This document shows, piece by piece, positions 19,601 through 27,132 of a stretch of DNA of 64,000 nt. The number at the start of each line of letters is the position of its first letter. Position 1 is the stretch's first letter. The stretch is from Kitasatospora sp. A2-31. Its GTDB lineage: Bacteria; Actinomycetota; Actinomycetes; Streptomycetales; Streptomycetaceae. Under the pieces are notes generated by a model. It saw only the letters and a list, made by a program, of their open reading frames with translations. It did no database searches and had not been told where the DNA came from. Position numbers and translations under genes: made by a program. The stretch covers positions 64,198-128,197 of the forward strand of contig NZ_JAKNTA010000005.1 of NCBI RefSeq assembly GCF_022288725.1, written 5' to 3'.

Positions 19601-19689
19601 AAGCTCTCCTGAACACTCCGGGTACCACCCGCAGCGGGGGCGTAGAACCCTTCCATGCGGTGGAACGTCGCTACTGCCGAGTTGGTCAT
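16651..19689 (-). CDS. NACHT-domain STAND NTPase (NLR-like, probable anti-phage)
   Basis: This 1012-residue protein starts at the ATG at 19689, preceded by GAGGTGAT. Residues 1-340 form an N-terminal region with several Trp/Tyr-rich strands that I cannot name; it would carry the effector or a sensor part. The NACHT core has Walker A GEAGIGKT (396-403, Lys402) and an extended Walker B LLIDGFDEL with Asp477, Asp480 and Glu481, the pattern typical of NACHT proteins. The winged-helix region contains FRFQHELFFDYFLAG, also typical of NACHT. The C-terminal 300 residues include pentapeptide-like LDLTDIEADNAKL stretches and a helical end. Bacterial NACHT proteins sense phage and trigger abortive infection. 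Single-gene operon status and the defence-rich surroundings fit this role. Confidence 0.78.
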   Translation of the reverse strand: MTNSAVATFHRMEGFYAPAAGGTRSVQESFSALDFEVRFLALLATSTLRASGLPVPPIGRSPGLGEWISLLRDLRSRLNDAEAGGAASHVGNAVTCALARYDEGIPGAPSGLRGTKQLRDHVSHGGAVPPGLSDTVDALVRAISDIVAACLANATVSVTDTGDPELRPAFVWPDAEIGLWPFLYAKADDSWHVFSRFVGKDPSFLAFGAPAYRSTLSAGPIPGSLNQLLKPRHLSDLREAFRRDVESDLTAFADLLAPPPEYFDHEHGFGYEWGKSTSEGTEHRRDYFRLGPDGPQWQDEDAWVPYRVYLRRLANWPVVAGRLRRTLDQIERQITGEESEQLGWKAEIAAHREARVQVTDYDGTNAQQQGFSELIDGVDDDLGVEKGATQVVFINGEAGIGKTRAMVKAARDRALEVERNEGNSIGDLPLFLYVRSTGRVLEGLDAAVNNAVIWTENLNENRVKCLCRNGLVALLIDGFDELLGGAAYSDALESLKGWLNALGGRGVLVVSARSSYYVNQYRSSVQRAKGGGAAVRHRIAEVLRWTPDQIRSFLNDYGVPASRFQNLSTGDKELLGLPFFARAFAEMCRAGDYNQESGTATSFTERLLGHYILREERKLTPIAGSASGLLDRSELRRTFEYVAEIMAESHEREVDSDELEMAATIALDLADVAELDDREGLRDRLQVLCGLAAGATANGPRRFRFQHELFFDYFLAGIVTRHLDERHFAAFHRLLSRSEWRTATVNAVVEAVDAARIVDALAGFPPEATRQDEGFHDGVLATNLGSMWSAVIRATRTMPSVPILGATFAGQLDLTDIEADNAKLVDCHVEKLILPAAVDWHIRLDGTHVKRITTGVGRTDLTGLTGVVHKEVVELYLRPDRYRSRRQEILEALLTCGAAVVDAPAPSSGTDSVLTEASRHYLRHLMEHAQSTLILKDDHQPEDHRLKWTQEYEGEWKPFISALRESDLARLENLAAKGSKKVRLRLNLGAAIILDETSEDPKILSFWERVKQ

Positions 19690-20228
19690 CGATCACCTCA
19701 ACGCCGAGGTACGGAAATGTCGTTCACCGTCTACCCCGGAGAAGTTAGCACCACGTCGCCGGTGCGTGCGGGAAGCGGTCCACCGGAGTGCGGAGGTCGC
19801 GGGACCGCCAAGTGCTGAGGCGACCGGTGGCACTGCCGTTCGCGGGTGCGCGTGTGCACCCCTGCTGGGGGTTGCTATGTGTTCTGTCCTGTGAGGTTGG
19901 GGACATCGCGTCGCGCAGCCCGTTCAGGGGGGCGTCGGTCGCCGTCATCAATCCCGGGGGGTGGGAACGGGGTGGAGCCGACGTACGTTGCTTGGACCAG
20001 GTCGGTTTGTCGGGTGGCGTTCCGGCTGCTGGTGCGGCCGGGTGATTGCCGGGAGCCGATTCATCTCCAGCGGGTTTGCGTCGAGCATTCCGGCGGCGGG
20101 CTGCCTCTCACGCGCCTCTCACGGACTGGGCGCCATGAGGTGGCATCAGGCGTCATGCGTGGCGAACGAGGTAGGCCCTGACCTGCGGGATTCGGACCGC
20201 TGAACACCAGTCGGACAGCCTTTCGACC
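19690..20228. other. non-coding stretch upstream of the NACHT gene
   Basis: About 540 bases without a credible gene on either strand. It contains the leftward promoter region of the NACHT gene and ends at the tRNA-derived core. No 5' tRNA half is present, so the tRNA copy here is only the 3' part. Confidence 0.4.
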
Positions 20229-20272
20229 GCTGGGGGTCAAGGGGTCGCAGGTTCAAATCCTGTCGCCCCGAC
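20229..20272 (+). other. 3' fragment of tRNA-Pro(GGG): probable attachment site
   Basis: The 44 bases run from the anticodon loop (CTGGGGG) through the variable region, a complete T-arm (CGCAGGTTCAAATCCTG) and the acceptor 3' strand TCGCCCCGAC. The D-arm, 5' acceptor strand and 5' anticodon stem are missing, so this is not a functional tRNA. Actinomycete integrative elements often recombine in the anticodon loop of tRNA genes and leave exactly this type of 3' duplicate. A tyrosine-recombinase relic begins about 120 bases away and points toward the site, which supports an att core. Confidence 0.65.
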
Positions 20273-20280
20273 GTATGTGA

Positions 20281-20313
20281 CCAGCGGGTTTGCCCGAAAC
20301 GGCAGGCCCGCTG
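20281..20313 (+). terminator. hairpin following the tRNA fragment
   Basis: CAGCGGG (20282-20288) pairs with CCCGCTG (about 20307-20313), with inner partial pairing, and T-containing sequence follows. It lies where the terminator of the tRNA would be expected. Confidence 0.4.
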
Positions 20314-20394
20314 TTCTCGTTCGGGTGAACGGTGATGGCGACGTGATGGCCGGGCACATGGCCCTGGTGACGTCCTGCCAGCTACGCGGTGTCC

Positions 20395-21080
20395 GGAAGG
20401 TCTGACGCTTCGCTGTCGGGGGCGGCGGAAGGCAGCGAGGCGTCGTCGAGCGCCTGGCACAGGGCGGTGACAGCATCGCGCGCGGCGTGCGGGACGCAGA
20501 TGGCCGTAGATGTTGACTGTGGTCGACAACGTCGAGTGTCGCAACGTCCCCGACACTACAGCCAGCGGGACCTCAGAGCTGATCATGATGCTGGCGGCTG
20601 TGTGCTGCAGGTCGTGCACCCCGATCCGCGGGAGGCCGATCTCTGCCGACCTGCGGCGCAGCGTGACCAGGAGCTGTTGCGGTCGCAGCGGCGCGCCGTC
20701 CGGCTGGCAGAAGACACGAGCCCTTCGAGCGGCGTTCCCTCCGGCAGGCTCGACCGCGCGGCCGACGCCCGCCGCTCCAGCGCGGCGACGACCCGAGCAG
20801 ACAGGCTGACCCAGTTGCGGCCCGCCCTGGTCTTGGGGTGACCCAGGTGGAGGTGGTTGTTGTCGACGGCGGTGAGGTTCCACCGCACCAGCAGTATTGC
20901 GCTCGGTCAGATGCACCTCGGGCCAGCACAGGCCCAGCAGTTCGCCTCGGCGCATCCCGGGCCCAGCAGCACCTCGAAGGCGTCCGCCAGCTGGTCGCCG
21001 TAGGTGGGCGAGGAGCCGTAGGTCGACGTTGGCGGGCAGGGCCGCCTGCTCGCTGGTGGGCGGGCGGCGGTGGCGGCCGG
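20395..21080 (-). pseudogene. tyrosine recombinase (integrase), frameshifted relic
   Basis: Fragments of one integrase are spread over several leftward frames. They read in order LPANVDLRLLAHL and GDQLADAFEVLLGPG, then GMRRGELLGLCW (box I Arg), then HPKTRAGRNWVSLS, then VFCQPDGAPLRP, HDLQHTAASIMI, TLRHSTLSTTVNIYGHL and a C-terminal tail. At least three frame changes are needed, and the N-terminal SAM-like domain is missing. In box II the usual HDLRHT reads HDLQHT, so a catalytic arginine is also lost. It faces the tRNA-Pro fragment and was probably the integrase of an element once inserted there. Confidence 0.75.
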
Positions 21081-21085
21081 GCACG

Positions 21086-21571
21086 TCAGGTCCCGACCAG
21101 GGCGCGCAGGTCCTCCGAGGCGTCCCAGCCGTAGGTGGAGAAGCCCCGGCGGTCGCCGGAGAGGTAGGCGGTGAGGGCGGCGTGGGAGGTGGGGAACATG
21201 GGGGTGGGCAGTGCGTCGGCGTCCATCCACAGGACGGCGAGGTGCTTGTCCGGCTCGGTGTTCGTCAGCTCGCCCCGCCACGAGGTCGCGGCGAAGACCG
21301 AGAGCAGGAACGGGCCCTTGCCGTCCCATCCGGCCTTGACCTGGATGGTGTGGACCAGCCGCAGGTCCTCGGCGGCGACGACCAGGCCCGTCTCCTCGCG
21401 CAGTTCGCGGGCGGCGGCCTCATCGAGGCGTTCGCCGTCCTCGGCCTTGCCGCCGGGGACGGTCCAGGCGGGGACCGTGGACCAGGAGTCGTTGGCGTAG
21501 TGGACGCAGGCGACCTTGCCCGCCTTCTCGTCGTGGACGATGACGCAGACGGCCTGGCGCAGGGACTGCAT
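21086..21571 (-). CDS. NUDIX hydrolase
   Basis: This 161-residue protein starts at the ATG at 21571 with GGAG seven bases upstream. The complete NUDIX box GGKAEDGERL...ARELREETGL is present at about residues 37-60, so metal-dependent hydrolysis of a nucleoside-diphosphate-linked substrate is expected. Size and layout fit small NUDIX enzymes of the MutT/RppH type, but the substrate cannot be read. It is the last gene of a leftward cluster of NUDIX genes, after a broken kinase-like gene. The long frame upstream of the chosen start belongs partly to that broken gene. Confidence 0.85.
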   Translation of the reverse strand: MQSLRQAVCVIVHDEKAGKVACVHYANDSWSTVPAWTVPGGKAEDGERLDEAAARELREETGLVVAAEDLRLVHTIQVKAGWDGKGPFLLSVFAATSWRGELTNTEPDKHLAVLWMDADALPTPMFPTSHAALTAYLSGDRRGFSTYGWDASEDLRALVGT

Positions 21572-21589
21572 GGGTGCTCCAACCGGTAG

Positions 21590-22212
21590 GGGGGAGTTGG
21601 GGTGTTCACGCGACGGGGTCGGGCCGCGCAGCAGGACGAGGACGGTGCGGGCGGTGACCTCCTCGTCCCGGTGATGGTCCAGGGCCCAGCGCAGGGCGGC
21701 GGGGCAGTCGATCGCGGCCCACGCCCGGCACGCCGCCCGCTCCTGCGGGGTGAGGTCGCGCCCGTACCCGGCGGTGAACGCTGCCCGCAGGTCGGGCTGG
21801 TGGGGTGTGAGCTGAGGGTGACGCGCAGCAGGTCGCGCCGGGCCGGGGCCTCGACGTGGCTGCGTTCGAAGTCGGTCAGCCCGAGCGTCAGCCGGTCGCC
21901 GTCGCGGCGCACGAGCCGGTTCCGCGGGCCGAAGTCGCCGTGGCGGTAGGCGAGAGCGGTGGGGGCGAGCAGAGCCGGCGTCCGGCCTTCGCCAAGGGCC
22001 GGTGTGAGCAGCCGGTAGGCGGCGGTTTCCCGTTCTTGCATGAGTGCGTGCTTGTGGCGTTTGGCGAACAGGCGGCGCCCGCCGTCGGCCAGGACCTCCC
22101 AGACGCTCGGGTGCCCGGCGAGGTCGTGGGATCGCACGCCCAGCTGCTCGTGCGCCCCTGCCGTTTCGCGTATCAGCCGGCACACGTCGTGGGGAACGGT
22201 GGGGGTGCTCAC
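21590..22212 (-). pseudogene. aminoglycoside-phosphotransferase-like kinase, broken
   Basis: The GTG at 22212 overlaps the preceding NUDIX stop and starts a kinase-like N-lobe (RLIRETAGAHEQLG, SVWEVLADGGRRLFAKRH). The text jumps from TPALLA directly to ALAYRHGDFGPRN, so a stretch of about 60-80 residues around the hinge seems deleted. The catalytic HGDFGPRN and metal-binding LGLTDFERS motifs remain. After about 21810 the reading moves to another frame (LRAAFTAGYGRDLTPQERAA, CPAALRWALDHHRDEE). With one deletion and one frameshift it is probably inactive. Phosphotransferase and NUDIX genes side by side are common in small-molecule tailoring or nucleotide-repair clusters. Confidence 0.65.
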
Positions 22213-22703
22213 GTCGGCCAGCCGACGGTGGACAGGGTGCGGCCGCGGGTGATCTCGCCGAGCGCGTGGACGGAGTAGGGGACGGTATTGGTCGGGAGTC
22301 GGTCGAGCGGCCAGAAGCGCAGTGCGTCGCACTTGTGCGGTTCGGCGTTGCGGACCTGGCCGTCATGGCGGGCGGGGCGGAAGAACAGCTGGAGGCGGCT
22401 GCGGCCGTCGTCGGCGTCGAGGTGGTGCAGGGTGTGGACGAGCGCGAGGTCGTCCTCGGCGATGAGGATGCCGAGTTCCTCCTGGGCCTCGCGCGTCATC
22501 GCGCGGGTGATCGTCTCGCCGGGCTCCATGTGTCCGGCCGGAAGGTGCCACAGGCCGTTCGCGTAGGCGGTGTTGTGGCGTCGACCGAGCAGCACGGTGT
22601 CGCCGTTGAGCAGGACGAGGTGGACGCCGACGACCAGGGTCGGCGGCTCCGTCCGGGCCGGGCGGGGCACGGCGGGACGGCGGGTGCTGTCGAGCGGATT
22701 CAC
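22209..22703 (-). CDS. NUDIX hydrolase
   Basis: This 164-residue protein starts at the ATG at 22703, overlapping the upstream stop by four bases (ATGA), which indicates translational coupling. After a Pro-rich leader, VVGVHLVLLNGDTVLLGRR precedes an intact NUDIX box, GHMEPGETITRAMTREAQEELGI. The AGHMEPGE form and the NTAYANGLWHLP segment resemble MutT-like enzymes that act on nucleotides. Its stop overlaps the start of the broken kinase gene, so the cluster was a tight operon. The substrate is unknown. Confidence 0.88.
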   Translation of the reverse strand: MNPLDSTRRPAVPRPARTEPPTLVVGVHLVLLNGDTVLLGRRHNTAYANGLWHLPAGHMEPGETITRAMTREAQEELGILIAEDDLALVHTLHHLDADDGRSRLQLFFRPARHDGQVRNAEPHKCDALRFWPLDRLPTNTVPYSVHALGEITRGRTLSTVGWPT

Positions 22704-23773
22704 GAGGCCCTCCCGGACGGCAGGCCGGTCGCCTCGACGAGCATCGGCAGGTAGTGCTGCATGTAGGGCGGGACCTTGAGGGCGAGCACTTCGTCGAGGG
22801 GGACCATGCGCACGGCCAGACCCTCGTCACCGAGCCGCAGATCGATCTCCTCGCCGTCCCGTTCGGCGTGCAGGACGCGGGTGAGCGGCAGGCCGAGGTC
22901 GTCGGGCGGGTCGGGGAGGGCCCGCAGTCCGGTGATCTCGATGCCGGCCTCCTCGCGGACCTCGCGCACCGCGGTCTCCTCGGCCCTCTCGTCGGCCTCG
23001 CGCCAGCCGCCGACCGGGGTCCATACGCCGGGCCACGGCATGCCCGGCCGGTCTTCGCGATGGTGCATCAGCAACCGGCCGGCGGCGTCGGTGACGAAGA
23101 CAAGGACGCCCTCGAAGTCGTCGTCGGCCGTAGCGGGGCGCTCCAGGTACAAGGGGACGCCGGAGCGGTGGGCGCGCAGGACCTGGCGGAGCCGTTGGTA
23201 GCGGGCGGGTTGCATGAGCCTTCGCCAGTCGTGGGCGGTCTCGAACCGCCACTCGGTGTGCTCGGAGGGGTCGAGCCGGATCCGGGCCTGCTGCCCGGGC
23301 GTGAGGACGCCGCCGTCGAAGACGTAGCCGCAGACCGGGACGGGGTACTCGGTGCCGGCTTGTTCGTGGATGACGGCGACCAGGCGGCGCCGGGCGATCA
23401 CCGCGGGGTTCTCGGCGGCGAGGTCGAGGCGGTAGGCCCGGACGATCACGGTGTCGTCGGGCGCGACAGCGGTGAAGACGAACTGGCGCACGCGCCGCCC
23501 GCGCTGGTCGGTGAAGTCGAGATGCCGCGCGTACTCCAGCGGCACGCCGGTGAGCCCGGTCCCGTCGGCCAGCTCGCGGGCCGCGCCCTCGGGCACCGTC
23601 TCGCTCTCCTCCCGACCGCCGCCGGGGTACTCCCACAAGCCGGGTAGGACGTCGTGAGCCGACCTGTGGATCATCAGAATCCGTCCCGAGGTGTCCCGGA
23701 CCACCACGCCGACGCCGATCCGTTCGATGCTCTCGTGCGCGGCGAGGTTCGTGAGTGCGTCGAAGTCGATCAC
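22700..23773 (-). CDS. tandem double-NUDIX protein, first NUDIX box degenerate
   Basis: This 357-residue protein starts at the GTG at 23773 (VIDFDALTNL), with AGGGGAG upstream; the frame continues much further upstream without a better start. Two NUDIX domains follow each other. In the first, the box GREESE...RELADGTGL (52-74) has Asp70-Gly71 where the two metal-binding glutamates belong, so it may not hydrolyse. In the second (256-278), GWREADE...REVREEAGI is complete. A domain with lost metal ligands beside an active one suggests a binding or regulatory role for the first. It leads a four-gene leftward operon. Confidence 0.8.
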   Translation of the reverse strand: MIDFDALTNLAAHESIERIGVGVVVRDTSGRILMIHRSAHDVLPGLWEYPGGGREESETVPEGAARELADGTGLTGVPLEYARHLDFTDQRGRRVRQFVFTAVAPDDTVIVRAYRLDLAAENPAVIARRRLVAVIHEQAGTEYPVPVCGYVFDGGVLTPGQQARIRLDPSEHTEWRFETAHDWRRLMQPARYQRLRQVLRAHRSGVPLYLERPATADDDFEGVLVFVTDAAGRLLMHHREDRPGMPWPGVWTPVGGWREADERAEETAVREVREEAGIEITGLRALPDPPDDLGLPLTRVLHAERDGEEIDLRLGDEGLAVRMVPLDEVLALKVPPYMQHYLPMLVEATGLPSGRAS

Positions 23774-24081
23774 TGAACAGACTCCCCTGAATCGCGGGCC
23801 GGTACGGCCGACCGGCCGGAAGAGGTGATGCCGGCGACCTGGCCGGTGGGGTTGTCCACAAGGCCTCCAGACGTGGCTGGTGTTCGAGTGTGTGCGGAGC
23901 CGGCCGTCGGCGAACGTCATGGCAAGTGCACACGCGTAAAACTGAGTTGGACGGGTTCGCGCGAACTGAGGTGACTGATGATGGTGCTGTTCGAACGCGG
24001 CGCTCAAGCGGATTCCCTCCGGGCGAGCCCGGGTCGAATCAGGACTTTTCGAGCACCCCGCGCGCGTGCTGCGACGCCTCC

Positions 24082-24337
24082 TCCAACCGGCTGCGCGGGG
24101 GTCCGGCAGGGTGGCGGAGCCCGGTGCGCAGGCGGCGAGAGCTCGTTCGAGTGCCGCGCGCCGGCCCGGGTCGAGAGGGCGTCGGACGCCCTCGTGGGCG
24201 AAGAGGCCGCGCAGTGCGTAGCCGTCGCCGGATTCACCCGTTCGGCTGGTCAGGTGGGCGAGGAGGTTTCGGGGGGCGGGCGTGTCGGGGTCGGCGGTGT
24301 CGACGTCGGCCAGCGTGAGGCGGGTGGTGAGGACGTC
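24082..24337 (-). pseudogene. unidentified coding relic
   Basis: About 85 codons read as natural protein (LTTRLTLADVDTADP, NLLAHLTSRTGESGDGY, GLFAHEGVRRPLDPG, ALERALAACAPG). There is no plausible start, and neighbouring sequence in other frames looks related (VTAVLTALCAPATS at about 24380-24420). It appears to be the C-terminal part of a gene broken by frameshifts. I do not recognise the family. Confidence 0.35.
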
Positions 24338-24519
24338 CAGGCCCTCGTCCGGCCCGCTGGTGCGGTGGCCGATCGCATGGTCGGCTGCCTGCTGGTCGCC
24401 GGGGCGCACAGCGCGGTGAGTACGGCGGTCACCGCGTCCTCCCACGGGTCGCCGGGCTGGTTTGCCCCTCCCGCTGGGCGAGGGCGGCGCCAGGCAGGTC
24501 GCCAGTGGGGGCGCAGGCG

Positions 24520-24722
24520 AGGACGGCGGCCTGGCGGCCGTAGAGGATGCGTCGGCCGATGCCGCGGTGCCCCAGGTGCGGACCTGCGCGGCGACGAGGC
24601 CGGCGAGCTCGGCCGGCGTCGGTGCCGTGGCCGACCACGCCGGTCTCGTAGGTACTGGGGCCCTCCGCGGTGGGTTCGCCGTGGCACAGGGGCGGGTAGA
24701 CGAGGACGCCGCCCTGGACCAT
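24520..24722 (-). pseudogene. relic of a methyltransferase C-terminus (FxLD-type-like)
   Basis: One frame reads VLVYPPLCHGEPTAEGPSTY followed by ETGVVGHGTD. After a frameshift the text continues PAELAGLVAAQVRTWG. This resembles, from memory, the C-terminal domain of protein-isoaspartyl-type methyltransferases found with FxLD lanthipeptide systems. The gene has lost its N-terminal catalytic part and its frame. Confidence 0.3.
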
Positions 24723-24845
24723 GGCCGTGGCGCGGCTCCCCGAGGCGCAGCACGACCTGCTGATCACCTGCGCGGCCGACGGCGCCGAGACTCCGGCACC
24801 CGGCCGACCGACCCCGTCGGGTCGAGTGTCGGCGAGCACACCAGT

Positions 24846-24896
24846 GGGCATCGGCAGCCTCGGACCGGGTGACCCGGTCCGAGGCTGCCGATGCCC
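24846..24896. terminator. 51-base perfect palindrome, 25-bp arms around one base
   Basis: Arms 24846-24870 and 24872-24896 pair perfectly, with a single G at 24871. The palindrome lies 15 bases after the stop of the leftward isomerase gene. A cruciform or strong transcriptional stop is likely; there is no U-tract, as is common in high-GC actinomycetes. Confidence 0.65.
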
Positions 24897-24911
24897 GGGC
24901 CCTGTGAGGTC

Positions 24912-25703
24912 CTACTGCTCCGGCTCCCAGGCACGGAGCAGGTCGAACAGTTCGGCGTCGCCTTCGATCCGGATGGCGTCCGCCGTGACGCGGTCGTAGA
25001 GGAAGAGGATCAGTTCACCGGCCGTGGCGTGGGCGGAGACACCGGGTGCGTCCGGGCCCGCGCCGTCGGTAACGGTGGGCAGGCGGGCGGTCCGGGCGCC
25101 GTCGCCGTCGACCGTGAGGCGCCAGGAGCGCCCCTCGGCGGCGTGGAAGTCGAAGGCGGTGGGCTTGTGCGGCCAGGCGCTGGCCGTCGCGACGCAGGTG
25201 AAGAGGAACTCCTCGAGACCGTCGAGGGTCACCTCGACCGGCAGCGGCTGAGGGGCGCCCGCGGCGAGCAGGGCGTCGTAGGTGTGCACCGCGGTCTCCT
25301 GGACCCGGTGCCGGGCGACCCCGCCGGAGGTCCGCGGCGTCTGCAGACCACTCCACCACGCCCAGCAGCCGGCGTCCGGGCCCGCCTCCCGCAGCGTGCC
25401 GAGCAGCAGCTGCGTCGACTCGTCCAGCCAGGCCACCAGGGCGTCGCGCTCCCGAGGCGGGGCCAAGGCCGCCCGCTCGGCGGCGGCGTCGGCCGGCGGG
25501 GCGTCGGCGGGACCCGCGCCGACGATGGCGGCCCAGAACCGGTCGCCTCCGCCCAGGTGCTGCGCCAGGTCGAACAGTGTCCACTCGGGGCAGGTGGGCA
25601 CCCGGGCGTCGAGGTCGGGTGCGGAGGCGACCGCGGCACGGAACGCGGTCGACCGTTCGTCGATCAGCCGCAGGAGGTCGGAGAACTCGAGAGTGTTTTG
25701 CAC
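24912..25703 (-). CDS. maleylpyruvate isomerase family, mycothiol-dependent-type protein
   Basis: This 263-residue protein shows the DinB-like four-helix fold of the family in its first half: VPTCPEWTLFDLAQHLGG carries the conserved PxW...HLG motif with a metal-binding His, and a second His lies in HRVQETAVHTYDAL (HxxEXXXH). The C-terminal half, with ATAGELILFLYDR, matches the usual sterol-carrier-like tail of actinobacterial members. Such proteins use mycothiol or bind metal, and most have no assigned reaction. It stands alone and ends at a large palindromic terminator. Confidence 0.85.
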   Translation of the reverse strand: MQNTLEFSDLLRLIDERSTAFRAAVASAPDLDARVPTCPEWTLFDLAQHLGGGDRFWAAIVGAGPADAPPADAAAERAALAPPRERDALVAWLDESTQLLLGTLREAGPDAGCWAWWSGLQTPRTSGGVARHRVQETAVHTYDALLAAGAPQPLPVEVTLDGLEEFLFTCVATASAWPHKPTAFDFHAAEGRSWRLTVDGDGARTARLPTVTDGAGPDAPGVSAHATAGELILFLYDRVTADAIRIEGDAELFDLLRAWEPEQ

Positions 25704-25842
25704 CCGGGGTGTCTATCACCCTGCTCAGCCCACGGGAAGCGATTATCCCCGGCCACCGCGCCACCGGCACAGCACGGGCCCGCTGGGGGCGCAGACGCGG
25801 ACTGCGTTCAGCGTGCCGGCTGCTGTCATGGCGTCAGCCGCT

Positions 25843-27132
25843 TCACCGTGCCGGCCCGCGCGCCGGCGCGGTGGGGGCTGACCGTGGCGCCGTCCCCCCC
25901 GAAGCCTCGGCCCAGCCGTCGACGAGATCCAGAATGGTTCCCAGAGCGCGGATGTGGAAGTACTCGCGTCCCCTAACGGGCTTCTCGCCGGCGTCCCGCA
26001 TGGCGGCTATACAGAGGGTCTCCAGCCTGCGTGCTTCGGGATTGCCTTCCAGCAGGCGGACGATCCGGTCGAGCCCGTCCCGCTCGTGGTGGGACAGGCG
26101 TAGACGCGGGTCTCCGGAGGTGATGCCGAACTTGACGACCTCGTCGACGTCGTCCGTGACGACGTAGAAGACGTCCCAGGCCTTGCCTGCGCAGATGCGG
26201 CATATGCCGCACCCCGCACGCACGTTGCTCGGGGTGGGCGTTCCCGTGTGCCCCTTGGCGCACCGCACCTGATGCGGCGTGTGATTGCCGAGCCACTCGG
26301 GCTCAAGGACCGTTCCTCCAAGCTCGGCAACCCTTGTGCGGAAGGCGGCCTCGGCGGTCCTCGGGTCCCTTCCGGCGCAGACACGGCAGATCCCCCGCCC
26401 CTGCCCGACGCTGGACGGCCATGGAGCACTCACGTGGCCCTGGGCGCATCGGACTCGATGAGGCGTGGTCGCTCCGAGCCACTGCGGCTCGAGGACGATG
26501 CCCCCCAGCTCCGCGACCCGGGACCTGAACCTCGCTTCGACGATCTTCGGGTCCCGCCCGGTGCAGGTCTGGCAGATGGCTGCGCCACGTCGCACCAGGG
26601 CCGGCCTGGGGCGGCATTCGTGCCCGCCGGCGCAGCGAACCCGGTGCGGCTCGTTCGCGCCGAGGTACACCGGTTCCAGGAGTGATGCGCCCACCGTCGC
26701 AAGAGCGTCCCGGAAGGCGCCCTCGGCCACCTCCTTGTTGTTTCCGGCGCACGTGGAGCAGATCCCTTCGCCCTGCTGCACCTTGGACGGTCGCGGTGCG
26801 CATGCGTGCCCGTCGACACAACGGGCACGGTGAGGCACGTGGTTGCCGAGCCAACCCTCTTCAAGCACGACCCCGCCCAGTTCGGTCACCCGCTGACGGA
26901 AGGCCGCTTCGGCCTCCTGGGAACGTGCCCGGTGCGCGCAGGTGCGGCAGATACCCTTGCCGGCCAGGACATTGGTCGGATAGCTCGCGTGCTCGTGTCC
27001 CGCCCCGCATCTCACCCGGTGAGGCTTCCGGGTGCCGAGCCACTCGGTTTCGAGGACCTCGCCACCCAGGTCGGCCACGCGCGCTCGGAACCGTGCTTCG
27101 GCTCGCATCGAGCCTGCCCTCGACGCGCTCAC
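25843..27132 (-). CDS. five-repeat zinc-finger protein with C-terminal GIY-YIG-like domain
   Basis: I chose the GTG at 27132 (429 residues), with GGGTGAG just upstream; the ATG at 27108 is an alternative. Five tandem repeats of 62-63 residues each hold one C-x3-H...C-x2-C set: Cys42/His46/Cys62/Cys65, 105/109/125/128, 167/171/187/190, 229/233/249/252 and 291/295/311/314. Each is preceded by LGGxVLExxWLGxxxPHRVRC. From residue 318 a GIY-YIG-like domain follows: DVFYVV, KFGIT (334-338), Arg residues at 343-345 and a helix with Glu371. Repeated treble-clef or ribbon fingers suggest binding along a nucleic acid, with the GIY-YIG domain cutting or binding at one end. The function is inferred only. 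Confidence 0.75.
   Translation of the reverse strand: MSASRAGSMRAEARFRARVADLGGEVLETEWLGTRKPHRVRCGAGHEHASYPTNVLAGKGICRTCAHRARSQEAEAAFRQRVTELGGVVLEEGWLGNHVPHRARCVDGHACAPRPSKVQQGEGICSTCAGNNKEVAEGAFRDALATVGASLLEPVYLGANEPHRVRCAGGHECRPRPALVRRGAAICQTCTGRDPKIVEARFRSRVAELGGIVLEPQWLGATTPHRVRCAQGHVSAPWPSSVGQGRGICRVCAGRDPRTAEAAFRTRVAELGGTVLEPEWLGNHTPHQVRCAKGHTGTPTPSNVRAGCGICRICAGKAWDVFYVVTDDVDEVVKFGITSGDPRLRLSHHERDGLDRIVRLLEGNPEARRLETLCIAAMRDAGEKPVRGREYFHIRALGTILDLVDGWAEASGGTAPRSAPTAPARGPAR

Noticed and set aside
20146..20280. Read-through of a leftward protein across the tRNA fragment (GRQDLNLRPLDPQ)
   Set aside because: This is the usual translation of a tRNA 3' end, not a gene.
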